Assembly: GCF_019264485.1 (NCBI RefSeq)
Contig: NZ_JAHVAA010000011.1
Span: forward strand, 310,001-374,000
Length of the DNA stretch: 64,000 nucleotides
Origin: Sediminibacterium sp.
GTDB lineage: Bacteria; Bacteroidota; Bacteroidia; Chitinophagales; Chitinophagaceae
Direction: 5' to 3'
Below are positions 44,186-53,762 of this stretch, piece after piece. The notes beneath the pieces were generated by a model. That model was not told the DNA's origin and searched no databases. It worked only from the letters and a program-made list of their open reading frames with translations. A program made the translations under genes and the position numbers. The stretch's first letter is position 1. Every line of letters begins with the position of its first letter.

Positions 44186-44306
44186 TGTTTGAATGTTTTC
44201 AGCAAAGCTATACAGGCGGCATTGCAGCGGAAAACAGATTTAGGTTATGGTATATAAAAGGGCGGTAAAAGATGGGAAATCGTCGGTAAATGATCCCGGG
44301 AATTTT

Positions 44307-45239
44307 CTACTGATGTGGTTCACCGGCAACTTTAGATTGCCAGCCTATCAGTAATACACCAATAATTACGAAGATAGTGCCAATGATCTGCTCGGTTATG
44401 ATAGATTCACCCAGGAAAAAATGTGCCTGTAAAATGGTAGATACAGGACCAATACTGGTAATGATGGCCACATTATTACTACCAATTTTTTTCATCCCTA
44501 CACTCATCATAAATGAAGGTAAAACGGTTGCAATAATAGCCAGCGCAATACCATATGCAGCCAGTGGGGTAGTTAAATGAAAATCTGTAATCGGTTGTTC
44601 AATCAGGTAATGAATGAAAATACCTGCAGTAGCCGTAAGCATGGCATAAGCAGTATAACGTGTAGCACCCACACTGTTTACCAATCTGCCGGTACCAACA
44701 AGGTAGAATGAATAAGTAATGGCGCATAAAAAGATCATGAATGAGCCATAAAAAAATTGAGGTCCGTATTGTGCATTACGAATTTCTCCCCAGTAAGCGA
44801 TGCCAATGCCTATATAAGTAAGAACAAGGGCAATGAGCTGCATCCTCCCCAGTTTTGTTTTAAAATAAAAGGTATTGATAAGTACGGCAAATGTGGGGTA
44901 GAGAAAAAGAATCAGTCTTTCCAGACCTGCAGAAACATATTGCAAACCAATAAAATCGAAAAGACTACTCAGGTAATAACCAAAAATGCCCATGAGCATG
45001 ATTAAAAACCACTGGCGGCGGGTAAGTGGTTTAACCTGATCTTTTCTGGTGGCCAGCCATACTGCAACCACATAAAAAGGCAATGAAAATAACATACGCA
45101 AACTCAGTAAAGTAAGCGCATTGACTTTTGTTTCCTGAAAAGCCAGTTTTACAAATATGGCTTTGGTAGAAAAGAAAATGGCACCCCCAAGGGTAATGAG
45201 AAAACCAAGCAGACTTATTTTTTGGATCTGGTTATTCAC
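44307..45239 (-). CDS. DMT superfamily (EamA) transporter
   Basis: About 310 residues with ten helices in two EamA halves. I place the start at the GTG at 45239 (VNNQIQKISLL). The only upstream ATG (45281) lies in a palindromic repeat, and the 14 extra residues it would add are repeat-encoded. The two internal repeats begin LGGAIFFSTKAIFVKLAF and ITYSFYLVGTGRL. The substrate is unknown. No tail or soluble domain. It follows dapD on the same strand, with the repeat between. Confidence 0.82.
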   Translation of the reverse strand: MNNQIQKISLLGFLITLGGAIFFSTKAIFVKLAFQETKVNALTLLSLRMLFSLPFYVVAVWLATRKDQVKPLTRRQWFLIMLMGIFGYYLSSLFDFIGLQYVSAGLERLILFLYPTFAVLINTFYFKTKLGRMQLIALVLTYIGIGIAYWGEIRNAQYGPQFFYGSFMIFLCAITYSFYLVGTGRLVNSVGATRYTAYAMLTATAGIFIHYLIEQPITDFHLTTPLAAYGIALAIIATVLPSFMMSVGMKKIGSNNVAIITSIGPVSTILQAHFFLGESIITEQIIGTIFVIIGVLLIGWQSKVAGEPHQ

Positions 45240-45244
45240 GGTTG

Positions 45245-45295
45245 ATAGTTTATAGTCTATGGTCCATAGTCCATGGTCCATAGACTATAAACTAT
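45245..45295. repeat. Dispersed palindromic repeat, copy C
   Basis: ATAGTTTATAGTCTATGG (45245-45262) and CCATAGACTATAAACTAT (45278-45295) are exact 18-bp complements around the 15-base loop TCCATAGTCCATGGT, which matches the loop of copy B at 13 of 15 positions. On the minus strand it begins 11 bases after the dapD stop codon. Confidence 0.8.
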
Positions 45296-45305
45296 GGACC
45301 CTCTG

Positions 45306-46118
45306 CTATACACTTACATTGAAGTCTCTCAATGCGTCGTTCAGGCTGGTTTTGAGATCGGTGCTGGCTTTACGCTGACCTATGATAAGGGCACAGCTAA
45401 CCTGGTATTCGCCTGCATTGAATTTCTTGGTATAACTGCCGGGTATAACCACGCTTCTTGCCGGTACACGGCCCTTGTATTCGATGGGCTCATTACCACT
45501 AACATCGATGATTTTGGTTGATTGTGTTAATACCACATTGGCACCCAGTACTGCTTCTTTTTCAACTATTACGCCTTCTACTACAATACACCTGCTGCCG
45601 ATAAAACAACCGTCTTCAATAATTACCGGACTGGCCTGCAGTGGTTCCAGTACACCTCCAATACCTACACCACCACTCAGGTGAACGCCTTTACCAATTT
45701 GTGCGCAGCTTCCTACAGTAGCCCATGTATCAACCATGGAACCCTCATCTACATACGCACCAATATTTACATAACTGGGCATGAGTACCACATTTTTTGC
45801 CACAAAAGCACCATAACGCGCAACGGCATGTGGAACGGCCCTTACACCCAGTTCTTTATAATTGGATTTCAGTAACATTTTATCATAGAACTCAAAAGGA
45901 GGGAGGGTCCAGGTTTGCATTTGCTGGATACCAAAATACATAAGGATGGCCTGTTTTACCCATTCATTTACTACCCATTTGCCCTCTGCTGGTGTAGCCA
46001 CACGCAAACGACCTTTGTCTACTTCTTCAATCACTGCTCTTACCGCATCACTATGTTTATTGGCCTGTAACAATTCTCTGTTGAGCCATGCTTCTTCAAT
46101 TAATGTTTTCAGTTCCAT
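45306..46118 (-). CDS. dapD: Tetrahydrodipicolinate N-succinyltransferase
   Basis: 270 residues from the ATG at 46118 (MELKTLIEEAW), preceded 16 bases upstream by a -7-like TATGTTTG (46142-46135). A helical N-terminal domain is followed by a left-handed beta-helix of hexapeptide repeats (about 100-230), including VNIGAYVDEGSMVDTWATVG and GGVGIGGVLEP. It transfers succinyl from succinyl-CoA to tetrahydrodipicolinate in the lysine/diaminopimelate pathway needed for peptidoglycan. Divergent from tsaC. A longer in-frame start is rejected because it runs through the promoter. Confidence 0.95.
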   Translation of the reverse strand: MELKTLIEEAWLNRELLQANKHSDAVRAVIEEVDKGRLRVATPAEGKWVVNEWVKQAILMYFGIQQMQTWTLPPFEFYDKMLLKSNYKELGVRAVPHAVARYGAFVAKNVVLMPSYVNIGAYVDEGSMVDTWATVGSCAQIGKGVHLSGGVGIGGVLEPLQASPVIIEDGCFIGSRCIVVEGVIVEKEAVLGANVVLTQSTKIIDVSGNEPIEYKGRVPARSVVIPGSYTKKFNAGEYQVSCALIIGQRKASTDLKTSLNDALRDFNVSV

Positions 46119-46207
46119 TGCCTTAAAATTTTTGCAAACATACAGGTTCATCTTAAAGGTTGTATAGGCGGCAGCATATTGGGTACAATTTGTACATTGC
46201 AGATGCG

Positions 46208-46780
46208 ATGCTTCCATTTCAAAACGATATCGATTCCTGTCTTGAAGTACTGGAAAAGGGCGGCCTGATTCTCTATCCCACCGATACCATCTGGGGAATA
46301 GGCTGCGACGCCACTAACCCTGCTGCTGTTGAAAAAGTATTTCAGCTTAAACAAAGAGCCAATCATAAAGCCATGATTGTACTGGTGGCAGATGAAAGAG
46401 ATATCCTTCAATATATAACTCAACCGGATCTTCAGGTATTTGATTATGTAAAAGGGTTATCTGGACCTATTACGGTTATTTATGACGGCGCTATTGGTTT
46501 GGCAGACGCATTACTGGGAGAAGATGGGTCGGCAGGTATTCGTATAACCACCGATACATTTTGTAAACACCTCATCAAACGATTCAGGAAGCCATTGGTA
46601 AGTACTTCTGCCAATATTTCCGGCTACCCTGCACCCCGTTCATTTCCAGACATAGAACCGCTGATTAAAGAGGGGGTTGATTATGTGGTAAGGTACAGGC
46701 AGGCCGATGAAAACTATTATAAACCATCATCAGTAGTAAAATGGGACAAAAACGGTGTTTTGACCATTTTGCGCCCATAA
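46208..46780 (+). CDS. tsaC: Threonylcarbamoyl-AMP synthase (Sua5/YrdC type)
   Basis: 190 residues from the ATG at 46208. The YrdC fold marks are LILYPTDTIWGIGCDA, KQRANHKAMIVLV, GPITVI and STSANISGYPAP. It makes threonylcarbamoyl-AMP from threonine, bicarbonate and ATP for the t6A base of ANN-decoding tRNAs. It is the short form, without the Sua5 C-terminal domain. The upstream in-frame extension overlaps the divergent dapD promoter and is not used. Confidence 0.93.
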   Translation: MLPFQNDIDSCLEVLEKGGLILYPTDTIWGIGCDATNPAAVEKVFQLKQRANHKAMIVLVADERDILQYITQPDLQVFDYVKGLSGPITVIYDGAIGLADALLGEDGSAGIRITTDTFCKHLIKRFRKPLVSTSANISGYPAPRSFPDIEPLIKEGVDYVVRYRQADENYYKPSSVVKWDKNGVLTILRP

Positions 46781-46934
46781 GTGTGCATAACCCTGTGCGA
46801 AAATTGCTTTTTCTGTTAATTGTCTGTTTCTGAGTCAATTAGGTACAATTTGTTACAGTGTGGCAGGAATTTTGTTGAACTTTTAGTTGTATTTCTTGTA
46901 ATTAAATGCAAACTTAAAGTAAGAAAATAACCGC

Positions 46935-47150
46935 ATGGCACGTGTAATACTGGATGTTCCAAACGACAAAATGCAGCCTTTTTTGAAGGCCATCCTGAAC
47001 CTCGGGCTGGATAGTCATGCGATCAGTTCAAATGAATCAAGACGGCGAAGTCTTTCTTCCCGCACCAGGAAAAATATACTCAAACATCTTTCCGGCAGTT
47101 TTCTTCTTTTCGACTGGGAATTTTTCAGCAATGAGCTGGAATATGAATAG
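46935..47150 (+). CDS. Small basic protein of unknown function
   Basis: 71 residues. The start MARVILDVPNDKMQPFLKAIL resembles the short ribbon-helix starts of small Bacteroidota proteins often labelled as antitoxin-like. The middle is Arg/Ser-rich (SRRRSLSSRTRKN) and the end is hydrophobic and acidic. It fits between tsaC and the glycosyltransferase on the same strand. Evidence for a real gene is moderate; no toxin partner is adjacent. Confidence 0.45.
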   Translation: MARVILDVPNDKMQPFLKAILNLGLDSHAISSNESRRRSLSSRTRKNILKHLSGSFLLFDWEFFSNELEYE

Positions 47151-47176
47151 TCCTCTTCTCAAAGAAAGCTTTATAG

Positions 47177-47184
47177 TAATTTTG
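47177..47184 (+). promoter_or_regulatory. -7 promoter box four bases before a start codon
   Basis: TAATTTTG ends four bases before the ATG at 47189. No good TTTG is seen at the -33 position. If active, the message would be leaderless. Confidence 0.35.
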
Positions 47185-47188
47185 TTGG

Positions 47189-48187
47189 ATGCAGCGTATC
47201 CTGGTTATTCAAACTGCTTTTATTGGTGATGTTGTACTGGCAACAGGTTTATTGGAAAAATTGCACTGTCAGTTTCCAGATGCCGCTATTGATATAGTTG
47301 TAAGAAAAGGCAACGAAGGTTTATTCGTGAATCATCCTTTTCTTCAAACCATTCATATTTGGAATAAAAGAAAAAACAAGTACACCCATTTACTGCAATT
47401 GGTTTTTTCCATCCGGAAAAAGAAATACGATATTGTGGTGAATGTTCAGCGTTACATGGCTACTGGATTTTTAGCAGCATTTTCCGGAGCCAAAAAAACC
47501 ATTGGTTTTGATAAGAATCCACTCAGTTTTTTATTTACAGAGGTAATACCGCATAATTTTTCCGGAGCAGGAGCTGCCATACACGAAATTTATAGGAATC
47601 ATGCATTGATTCGATCTATTACAGATGAGCAGGCTGCTAAACCAAGATTATATCCCTCAACAGCTGATGAAGAAAGCGTTGCTGCTTACCAGACAAAACC
47701 TTATATCTGTATTGCACCGGCTTCAGTATGGTTTACCAAGCAATATCCCGCCGAACGTTGGATAGCGTTTATCAGGCAATTACCCCGGGAGTTCGCTGTT
47801 TATTTATTAGGGGCACCCGGCGATGAGGCCTTATGCAGTTTCATACAAAATCAGTGCAATCAGCAGGTAATAAACCTCGCCGGTAAATTATCTTTTTTAG
47901 CATCAGCAGCTTTAATGAAAACTGCAGCAATGAATTATGTAAACGATTCTGCACCCATGCATTTTGCTTCTGCCGTAAATGCACGGGTAACTGCTGTGTA
48001 TTGCTCTACCATACCTGCGTTTGGATATGGCCCGCTTTCCGACCTGTCTTTTATAGTAGAAACACCTGTTGCTCTACGATGTCGGCCCTGTGGCTTGCAT
48101 GGTCATGCAAAATGCCCGGAAAGGCATTTCAATTGTGCCCTGAACATTGGTGCAGAACAGTTACTGAAAACACTTACAGCCGTATAA
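47189..48187 (+). CDS. Family 9 glycosyltransferase (heptosyltransferase-like)
   Basis: 332 residues of the GT-B, GT9 type. The N-terminal Rossmann domain starts [25 protein letters not shown], with the conserved GD pair. The C-terminal domain has [15 protein letters not shown] and WIAFIRQL, then [11 protein letters not shown] (acceptor/donor loop), and a Cys-rich end [21 protein letters not shown]9 enzymes add heptose or similar sugars to the LPS core from ADP-heptose. Which sugar is used here is not shown. Confidence 0.9.
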   Translation: MQRILVIQTAFIGDVVLATGLLEKLHCQFPDAAIDIVVRKGNEGLFVNHPFLQTIHIWNKRKNKYTHLLQLVFSIRKKKYDIVVNVQRYMATGFLAAFSGAKKTIGFDKNPLSFLFTEVIPHNFSGAGAAIHEIYRNHALIRSITDEQAAKPRLYPSTADEESVAAYQTKPYICIAPASVWFTKQYPAERWIAFIRQLPREFAVYLLGAPGDEALCSFIQNQCNQQVINLAGKLSFLASAALMKTAAMNYVNDSAPMHFASAVNARVTAVYCSTIPAFGYGPLSDLSFIVETPVALRCRPCGLHGHAKCPERHFNCALNIGAEQLLKTLTAV

Positions 48188-48215
48188 AACCCGAAAGGAA
48201 TTACATTTGCAGCAG

Positions 48216-49634
48216 ATGGATATTGTTTGTACCGATAAGGAGACCTATATTTTTGAAACCATTGCCAAAGCCGCAGCAGCACTCAACCTGCCCTGTTACC
48301 TTATTGGCGGTTTTGTGCGTGATAAACTGATTGGCCGCCAGACAAAAGATATTGATATTGTCTGTATCGGTGATGGTATTGCACTTGCCCATGAAGTAGC
48401 CAGCTTTTTTAAACCAAAACCACCTGTCTCTTTTTTTAAAACATTTGGTACGGCGCAGATTAAAATAGATGACCTGGAGATAGAGTTTGTAGGGGCCAGA
48501 AAAGAGAGCTATACAGATAACAGCCGTAAACCGGATGTATTGCCCGGTACTATTGAAGACGATCAGAATCGGAGAGATTTTACCATTAATGCATTAGCCA
48601 TTAGCCTGAATGCCGCCGATTACGGAACTTTAATAGACCCTTTTAATGGCAGGCAGGCACTGAACGATAAAATTATTGTAACGCCATTAGAACCCTCTCA
48701 AACTTTCAGTGATGACCCGCTGCGGATGATGAGGGCCATTCGTTTTGCGACGCAGCTTAATTATACCATAGTTCCTGTAACACTTGCTGCTATTGAATCT
48801 AATGTGGATCGAATTGGTATTGTTTCTCAGGAACGTATTACAGATGAGTTGAATAAAATAATGTTGTGTAAAAAACCATCTGTTGGATGGGATCTTTTGT
48901 TCAGGACCAAATTGCTGCATAAAATATTCCCACAAATGGTTGAGTTGTATGGGGCTGCTTATATTGATGGGATAGGGCATAAAGATAATTTTTATCATAC
49001 ACTGCAGGTACTTGATAATATTTCTGAACATACCGATGATCTCTGGTTAAGATGGGCGGCATTGCTTCACGACATTGGCAAACCTGCCACTAAACGTTTT
49101 GAAGAAGGGCATGGGTGGACCTTCCACGGGCATGAAGTAGTTGGTGCCAGAATGGTTCCCAAAATCTTTACTAAATTAAAATTGCCCTTAAACGAGAAAA
49201 TGAAACAGGTGCAGAAACTGGTATTATTACATTTGCGCCCGATAAGTCTTACAAAGGAGAATATTACCGATAGTGCTATCCGTAGATTGTTGTTTGATGC
49301 AGGAGAAGATATTGATGCGCTGATGATGTTGTGTTCGGCTGATATAACCAGCAAGAATAAATCGAAAGTAAAAAGGTACCTCCAGAATTTTGAACTGGTA
49401 AAACAGCGCCTGTCTGAAGTGGAAGATGCAGACCGTATCAGGAACTGGCAGCCACCTATTACCGGGGGAATAATTATGCAGACATTTGGGTTAGGACCTG
49501 GCCGGCAGGTAGGTATTATAAAAGATGCCATCAGGGAAGCCATATTGGATGGGGTTATTCCAAATGAGTATGCTGCGGCCAGGGCCTTTATGTTGGCGAA
49601 AGGCGCAGAACTGAACTTGCAGGCGGTAGAATAA
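48216..49634 (+). CDS. cca: CCA tRNA nucleotidyltransferase / poly(A) polymerase family with HD domain
   Basis: 472 residues from the ATG at 48216, six bases after a -7-like TACATTTG (48202-48209); a TTG nine bases earlier is inside that box. The nucleotidyltransferase head has [21 protein letters not shown] (in part) with the DxD metal pair, [10 protein letters not shown] and the RNA-binding [16 protein letters not shown]. An HD phosphohydrolase domain follows, with [10 protein letters not shown]. Since both tRNA genes here lack CCA, a CCA-adding role is likely. Confidence 0.93.
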   Translation: MDIVCTDKETYIFETIAKAAAALNLPCYLIGGFVRDKLIGRQTKDIDIVCIGDGIALAHEVASFFKPKPPVSFFKTFGTAQIKIDDLEIEFVGARKESYTDNSRKPDVLPGTIEDDQNRRDFTINALAISLNAADYGTLIDPFNGRQALNDKIIVTPLEPSQTFSDDPLRMMRAIRFATQLNYTIVPVTLAAIESNVDRIGIVSQERITDELNKIMLCKKPSVGWDLLFRTKLLHKIFPQMVELYGAAYIDGIGHKDNFYHTLQVLDNISEHTDDLWLRWAALLHDIGKPATKRFEEGHGWTFHGHEVVGARMVPKIFTKLKLPLNEKMKQVQKLVLLHLRPISLTKENITDSAIRRLLFDAGEDIDALMMLCSADITSKNKSKVKRYLQNFELVKQRLSEVEDADRIRNWQPPITGGIIMQTFGLGPGRQVGIIKDAIREAILDGVIPNEYAAARAFMLAKGAELNLQAVE

Positions 49635-49705
49635 ATTGTATTTTAGCATTTCTGATAGCACAAATACTGCTATTATATTCATCAACAAAAGCTTAAGTAT
49701 TTAGA

Positions 49706-50269
49706 ATGGCTGTTTTAAAATTTCGGATTTACCTGGAAGAAGATGATGCGGTTTACCGTGATATTGTGATCAAACATACCCAGCATTTCATCGATCTGCA
49801 TTTCGCCATTTTGAAAGCATATGAGTTCGATCAGAAACACCAGGCTACTTTTTTCCGAAGTAATGATAACTGGCAACGTGGTCGCGAAATAAGTTTCGAA
49901 AAGTATGATAAAACCTATGTAGCCGAGCCATTGTTGATGGCCGATACGACCATCGGGAGTGAAATCAGAGACACGAACCAGAAATTTATTTATCTCTACG
50001 ATTTTACAAAAAACTGGGTATTCCTGGTAGAACTCATCAATGTAAGTAAAGAAGAGAATGCCAAAATGAATTACCCTGCTGTTTCAAGGGTAGAAGGAAT
50101 TGGTCCGCAACAATATGGTACCAAGAGTTTGCTGGGCGATAAGTTTGCAGATATAGAAGAGAAATACGATCTCTCCGAAGCAGCAGAGGGTTTTGGAGAA
50201 GAAGGAGAAGAGGGGGAAACAGACTCAGATGATTCTGAAACAGAAGAAACCAACGAAGAAGAATTTTAA
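49706..50269 (+). CDS. Plasmid pRiA4b ORF-3-like protein with acidic tail
   Basis: 187 residues. The fold region (about 1-145) has FRIYLEEDDAVYRDIVIKHTQ (in part), the typical HLHFAILKAYEFD and KNWVFLVELINV. The last 45 residues are almost purely Glu, Asp, Gly and Ser (GEEGEEGETDSDD). The domain is widespread and of unknown role despite its plasmid-derived name. Nothing else suggests a mobile origin. A long palindrome follows its stop. Confidence 0.82.
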   Translation: MAVLKFRIYLEEDDAVYRDIVIKHTQHFIDLHFAILKAYEFDQKHQATFFRSNDNWQRGREISFEKYDKTYVAEPLLMADTTIGSEIRDTNQKFIYLYDFTKNWVFLVELINVSKEENAKMNYPAVSRVEGIGPQQYGTKSLLGDKFADIEEKYDLSEAAEGFGEEGEEGETDSDDSETEETNEEEF

Positions 50270-50271
50270 TC

Positions 50272-50311
50272 ATTTTCCCTGACCCGGATTTAAATCCGGG
50301 GCAGGGAAAAT
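50272..50311. terminator. 40-base near-perfect palindrome
   Basis: ATTTTCCCTGACCCGGATTT (50272-50291) and AAATCCGGGGCAGGGAAAAT (50292-50311) complement at 19 of 20 positions. It lies two bases after the stop of the pRiA4b-like gene and 14 bases before the miaA start, and serves as a strong terminator or an operator. Confidence 0.7.
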
Positions 50312-50325
50312 GTACAATATTTATT

Positions 50326-51240
50326 TTGTCTCAACAACATACAGTTATACTCGTAGCAGGACCCACGGCAGTTGGTAAAACAGCGGTAGCCATACAGCTG
50401 GCCAAACAATTTGAAACAGAAATCATTTCAGCCGATTCAAGACAATGTTACCGTGAAATGGATATTGGTGTGGCCAGACCTTCACCTGAAGAACTTGCTA
50501 CAGTTCCTCATCATTTTATTGCTTCTCATACTATAAAGGAAGAAGTGAATGCAGGCGTCTTTGAGCAATATGCATTGGCTCAAACGGAAATGCTGTTTGC
50601 CAATCATCCGGTTGTGGTGATGACGGGTGGTACAGGGCTTTATATAAAAGCTTTTTGTGAGGGTATAGATGAAATGCCTGCTATTCCATCTGCCATTCGT
50701 GAAAACATTATTCAGTTGTACGAAACAAATGGGTTACAGTGGTTACAGGAACAGGTACAGCAAAAAGATCCTATTTTCTGGCAAAGCGCTGAACAGCAAA
50801 ATCCGCAACGATTAATGCGTGCACTTGAGTTTGCAGAAGCCACGGGAAAATCGATTACATTATTCAGGGCAGGAAAAAAAGCGGAAAGGCCGTTTCGTAT
50901 TATTAAGATTGGCCTGGAAATGCCAAGGGAATTGCTAAATGAAAGAATCAATCAAAGAGTTGATGTGATGATGAAGAGCGGACTACTGGAAGAAGTAAAA
51001 ACTTTGTTTCCATTCCGTCGTCTCAATGCTTTGCAAACAGTGGGTTATCAGGAAATATTTGATTACCTGGAAGAAAAAACAGACTTAAAGCGGGCAGTGG
51101 AACTGATTAAACAACATACGAGACAATATGCCAAGCGCCAGATGACCTGGTTTAAAAAAGACAGCAGCATCCACTGGGTGAATGCTGCTGAAAATATGGA
51201 AGAGCAGATCAAAGCTATTCTTCAGTTATATCATTTGTAA
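50326..51240 (+). CDS. miaA: tRNA dimethylallyltransferase
   Basis: 304 residues. Walker A GPTAVGKTAVA is near the start, then SADSRQCYREMDIGVARP, GGTGLYIKAFCEG and QRLMRALE, with the C-terminal YAKRQMTWFKKD. It adds a dimethylallyl group to A37 of UNN-decoding tRNAs. No ATG precedes the P-loop, so translation must use the TTG at 50326 or another weak codon. This TTG also overlaps a -7-like TATTTTG (50322-50328), so the true start is unsure by a few residues. Confidence 0.93.
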   Translation: MSQQHTVILVAGPTAVGKTAVAIQLAKQFETEIISADSRQCYREMDIGVARPSPEELATVPHHFIASHTIKEEVNAGVFEQYALAQTEMLFANHPVVVMTGGTGLYIKAFCEGIDEMPAIPSAIRENIIQLYETNGLQWLQEQVQQKDPIFWQSAEQQNPQRLMRALEFAEATGKSITLFRAGKKAERPFRIIKIGLEMPRELLNERINQRVDVMMKSGLLEEVKTLFPFRRLNALQTVGYQEIFDYLEEKTDLKRAVELIKQHTRQYAKRQMTWFKKDSSIHWVNAAENMEEQIKAILQLYHL

Positions 51241-51245
51241 GGTTA

Positions 51246-52778
51246 TTAGAACTTAAATCCAAAGGTCAACATCACATTTCCCCTCGAACCGGTTTGTTCT
51301 GCAAAAGTGTTGGGTTTATCGTTGAGTCTGTACGCAAACTGAACATCGCGGTTGAAAGCGTGCGCATAACTCAGGTCAACAAAAACACCTTTGTTACGGT
51401 AACCTACACCGCCCGTAGCCATGATACGGTGGGCCTTCAATTCACTTTCTTTATAAGGGCTACCATAGTAGGCACCACCCAGGCGGAACATTACTGTATG
51501 GAATTTTAATTCGCCACCTAAGCGAAAATTGATATTGCCTTTATAAGTGTCTTTGATAACATTATTCAACATATCGTAATAGTTCACTAAGGCCTGATCA
51601 TTTTCATCTTCTGCAGCAAATCTTGACCCCCGATAATTTACATATTCCAGATCGGCGCTTATAAATGCCCTCTGTCTGCGTGTATCTTTTATTTCCCTGA
51701 ACACATAACTGGCACTAACAATAGCGCGCCATGGGGTAATAAGGCTGTAATTACTGTTACCTGGGTTGCCGCTGTTCAGGTTATCGCTGTTTTCAGACCT
51801 TAAACCGGCATAAGTTTCTGTATTGGCGGTCATGGAAGCACGTACACGATCTTTAAAGCTGATAAATTGTGGTGTATGAATGGCAAAACCAACACGCCAG
51901 TAATCTTTGGGTTTATAAATGGTACCAATTTTAGCACCTACACCCAAGCCGCGTGAAGTAAAATTTTCCTTGAATTCAAAAAAACCAAACTGGTTATTTG
52001 GATCGTTTGTTGCATCGGTTTCCCTGTACACTAAATCTCTTGTGTAACTGATAACCGGAATGGTAAGGCTACCACCAACGTATAATTTATCTTCCATATT
52101 GCCAGCCATACCCAGGGCTATTTCATGATAGCCGCCACGGGTTATTGCATCGTAAGACTGGTTAACACCGGAAGAAAGTGGTACAAGGCTCTGATAGCCG
52201 ATAAAATTTCCCGAAGCGTTATTCGCAGTATCTATCAGGAATGTTCTAAAAGCTAGTGAGGAACCAAAAATATAATTGCTTAATGCAGCATTGGTATCGG
52301 CCAGATCGCGGGTAAGTTCTTCGAGGTATTGTTCAGAGAAAGAACTCATGTTATTAAAACCTTTGAACTGAATCCTGTTATTGTAACTGGCGAGTTGATT
52401 AACCGATAGGGCAAATGCACTGCTGGTCCACTTGCGGTTATTTTTATAATTACTACTCAGAATAATACCCGAAGCCCCATAACCGAAATTATTTTTATTA
52501 TTCAGTGTATCAGTACCACGGTATTTGAATTTGTTATTGTTAAGTAGGAAACCGGGCGATAAAACAAATTCATTGGTTTTAAATAAACCAAGTCCGGCAG
52601 GGTTAACGTGGTTGGCAGTAATCTCACCGCCCAAGGATCCCATAACGCCGCCTGTGGCAACGTTTCTGGCAGAACCATTTTGATTGAACCAGGCCATTCT
52701 CAGCGAATAGTCGGGGTTTTGAGCCGAAGCGGAAAGGGTAGTAAACAATATTGCGATAAAGGGTAGATATGATTTCAT
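51246..52778 (-). CDS. Outer membrane porin, OmpP1/FadL/TodX-like
   Basis: 510 residues. A signal peptide (about 1-19, ending ASAQ) is followed by ARNVATGGVMGSLGGEITANHVNPAGLGLF (in part), the FadL-type plug hallmark with NPAGL. Amphipathic beta strands run to a C-terminal Phe (TFGFKF), as outer membrane barrels require. FadL relatives let hydrophobic compounds cross the outer membrane. The substrate is unknown. It converges on miaA, with five bases between stops. Confidence 0.85.
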   Translation of the reverse strand: MKSYLPFIAILFTTLSASAQNPDYSLRMAWFNQNGSARNVATGGVMGSLGGEITANHVNPAGLGLFKTNEFVLSPGFLLNNNKFKYRGTDTLNNKNNFGYGASGIILSSNYKNNRKWTSSAFALSVNQLASYNNRIQFKGFNNMSSFSEQYLEELTRDLADTNAALSNYIFGSSLAFRTFLIDTANNASGNFIGYQSLVPLSSGVNQSYDAITRGGYHEIALGMAGNMEDKLYVGGSLTIPVISYTRDLVYRETDATNDPNNQFGFFEFKENFTSRGLGVGAKIGTIYKPKDYWRVGFAIHTPQFISFKDRVRASMTANTETYAGLRSENSDNLNSGNPGNSNYSLITPWRAIVSASYVFREIKDTRRQRAFISADLEYVNYRGSRFAAEDENDQALVNYYDMLNNVIKDTYKGNINFRLGGELKFHTVMFRLGGAYYGSPYKESELKAHRIMATGGVGYRNKGVFVDLSYAHAFNRDVQFAYRLNDKPNTFAEQTGSRGNVMLTFGFKF

Positions 52779-52854
52779 ATTACAATGCGTTTGGATATAG
52801 GTTTAGTAATGGTGTGGTACACCTGACTCTTATTTGCTTCCAACAATCGATCGG

Positions 52855-53625
52855 TTAATTGCCCCTGCCACCTCTTCCTGAGCTGGAGCTGCTTCCTGTA
52901 CTTTTTACACCACCACTGTTTCCACCCGCATTGCTGCTGGGAGTAGCAGTTGAACCAGTGTTCGTATTGGTAAAACTTCTTACAGGCCTGTCAACAGAAG
53001 TACCTGATGAGCTATTGTTGCCACCTGTGAATACCCTTTTCAGGAGGTTACCAAAACTGTTGTTATTACCACCAGTATTTACAAATGAACCGGTTTTAGG
53101 ATTGTAATATCCCTGGTTATTATTGTTGAATCCTTTGGTGTTTCTATATGCAGCTAAATTGCTGCCCGATGTGCTGCCACTGTAAAATTTGGGAGATGCA
53201 TACACAATAACCGTGTACATAGGATTATTCCAGCCCCATCCATAACCTACACCCAACTGTGGTCTCCATCCTCCATAACACACTCCGAGGTTCCAGGGAT
53301 TGTTCCAGGTATAGGTGTTCCAGTTGTTGTATGGATTGATGCGGTTAAAATCGTAACGGCTGTCGTACCAGTAATCAAAATCATCGATGCCAGACCAGCG
53401 GTTTCGGTTGGCAACTTTCATGCGCAGGTAACGATCATCCTGACTGCTGATATATTCCTCATAACGTTCCTGTTGTTCTTTTGCTTTATCCTCTTCTTTT
53501 CTGCTCATGCCTTCACGAGCCGGAGAATAGTAAACATCGTCCGGCGTTTGCCCCGACTGGTAAGCCGTAGAGCAGCCGGAAAGAAGTCCGATGGTGAGTA
53601 ATGAACTGAGTAAGGTTGTTTTCAT
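52855..53625 (-). CDS. Asn/Gly/Ser-rich lipoprotein
   Basis: 256 residues from the ATG at 53625; an earlier start would put 26 odd residues before the signal. The lipobox LLSGC is near residue 19. The first half has a charged DDVYYSPAREGMSRKEEDKAKEQQERYEEY segment (in part); the second half is rich in Tyr, Trp, Asn and Gly (WNTYTWNNPWNLGVCYGGW), and the end is a Gly/Ser/Asn repeat tail. Likely an outer membrane lipoprotein with a disordered surface-exposed tail. Function unknown. Confidence 0.65.
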   Translation of the reverse strand: MKTTLLSSLLTIGLLSGCSTAYQSGQTPDDVYYSPAREGMSRKEEDKAKEQQERYEEYISSQDDRYLRMKVANRNRWSGIDDFDYWYDSRYDFNRINPYNNWNTYTWNNPWNLGVCYGGWRPQLGVGYGWGWNNPMYTVIVYASPKFYSGSTSGSNLAAYRNTKGFNNNNQGYYNPKTGSFVNTGGNNNSFGNLLKRVFTGGNNSSSGTSVDRPVRSFTNTNTGSTATPSSNAGGNSGGVKSTGSSSSSGRGGRGN

Positions 53626-53762
53626 AACGTGAGGATTGACAAGGTTATATAATGTGAAGTTACATACATTTGCGCTGTTGCAGCTTCTCAGATATTGCGG
53701 CAATTAGTTTGCCAACTAACATCTGTAAGCAATGAATTTTGTTAAGAGAATTATAATATTTT

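Noticed and set aside
49706..50269. pRiA4b-like gene as evidence of an integrated plasmid
   Set aside because: The domain is widespread on chromosomes. Neighbours are housekeeping genes, and base composition does not change.
52859..53107. An 82-residue Pro/Leu-rich frame on the plus strand
   Set aside because: Antisense shadow of the Gly/Ser/Asn-rich lipoprotein tail.
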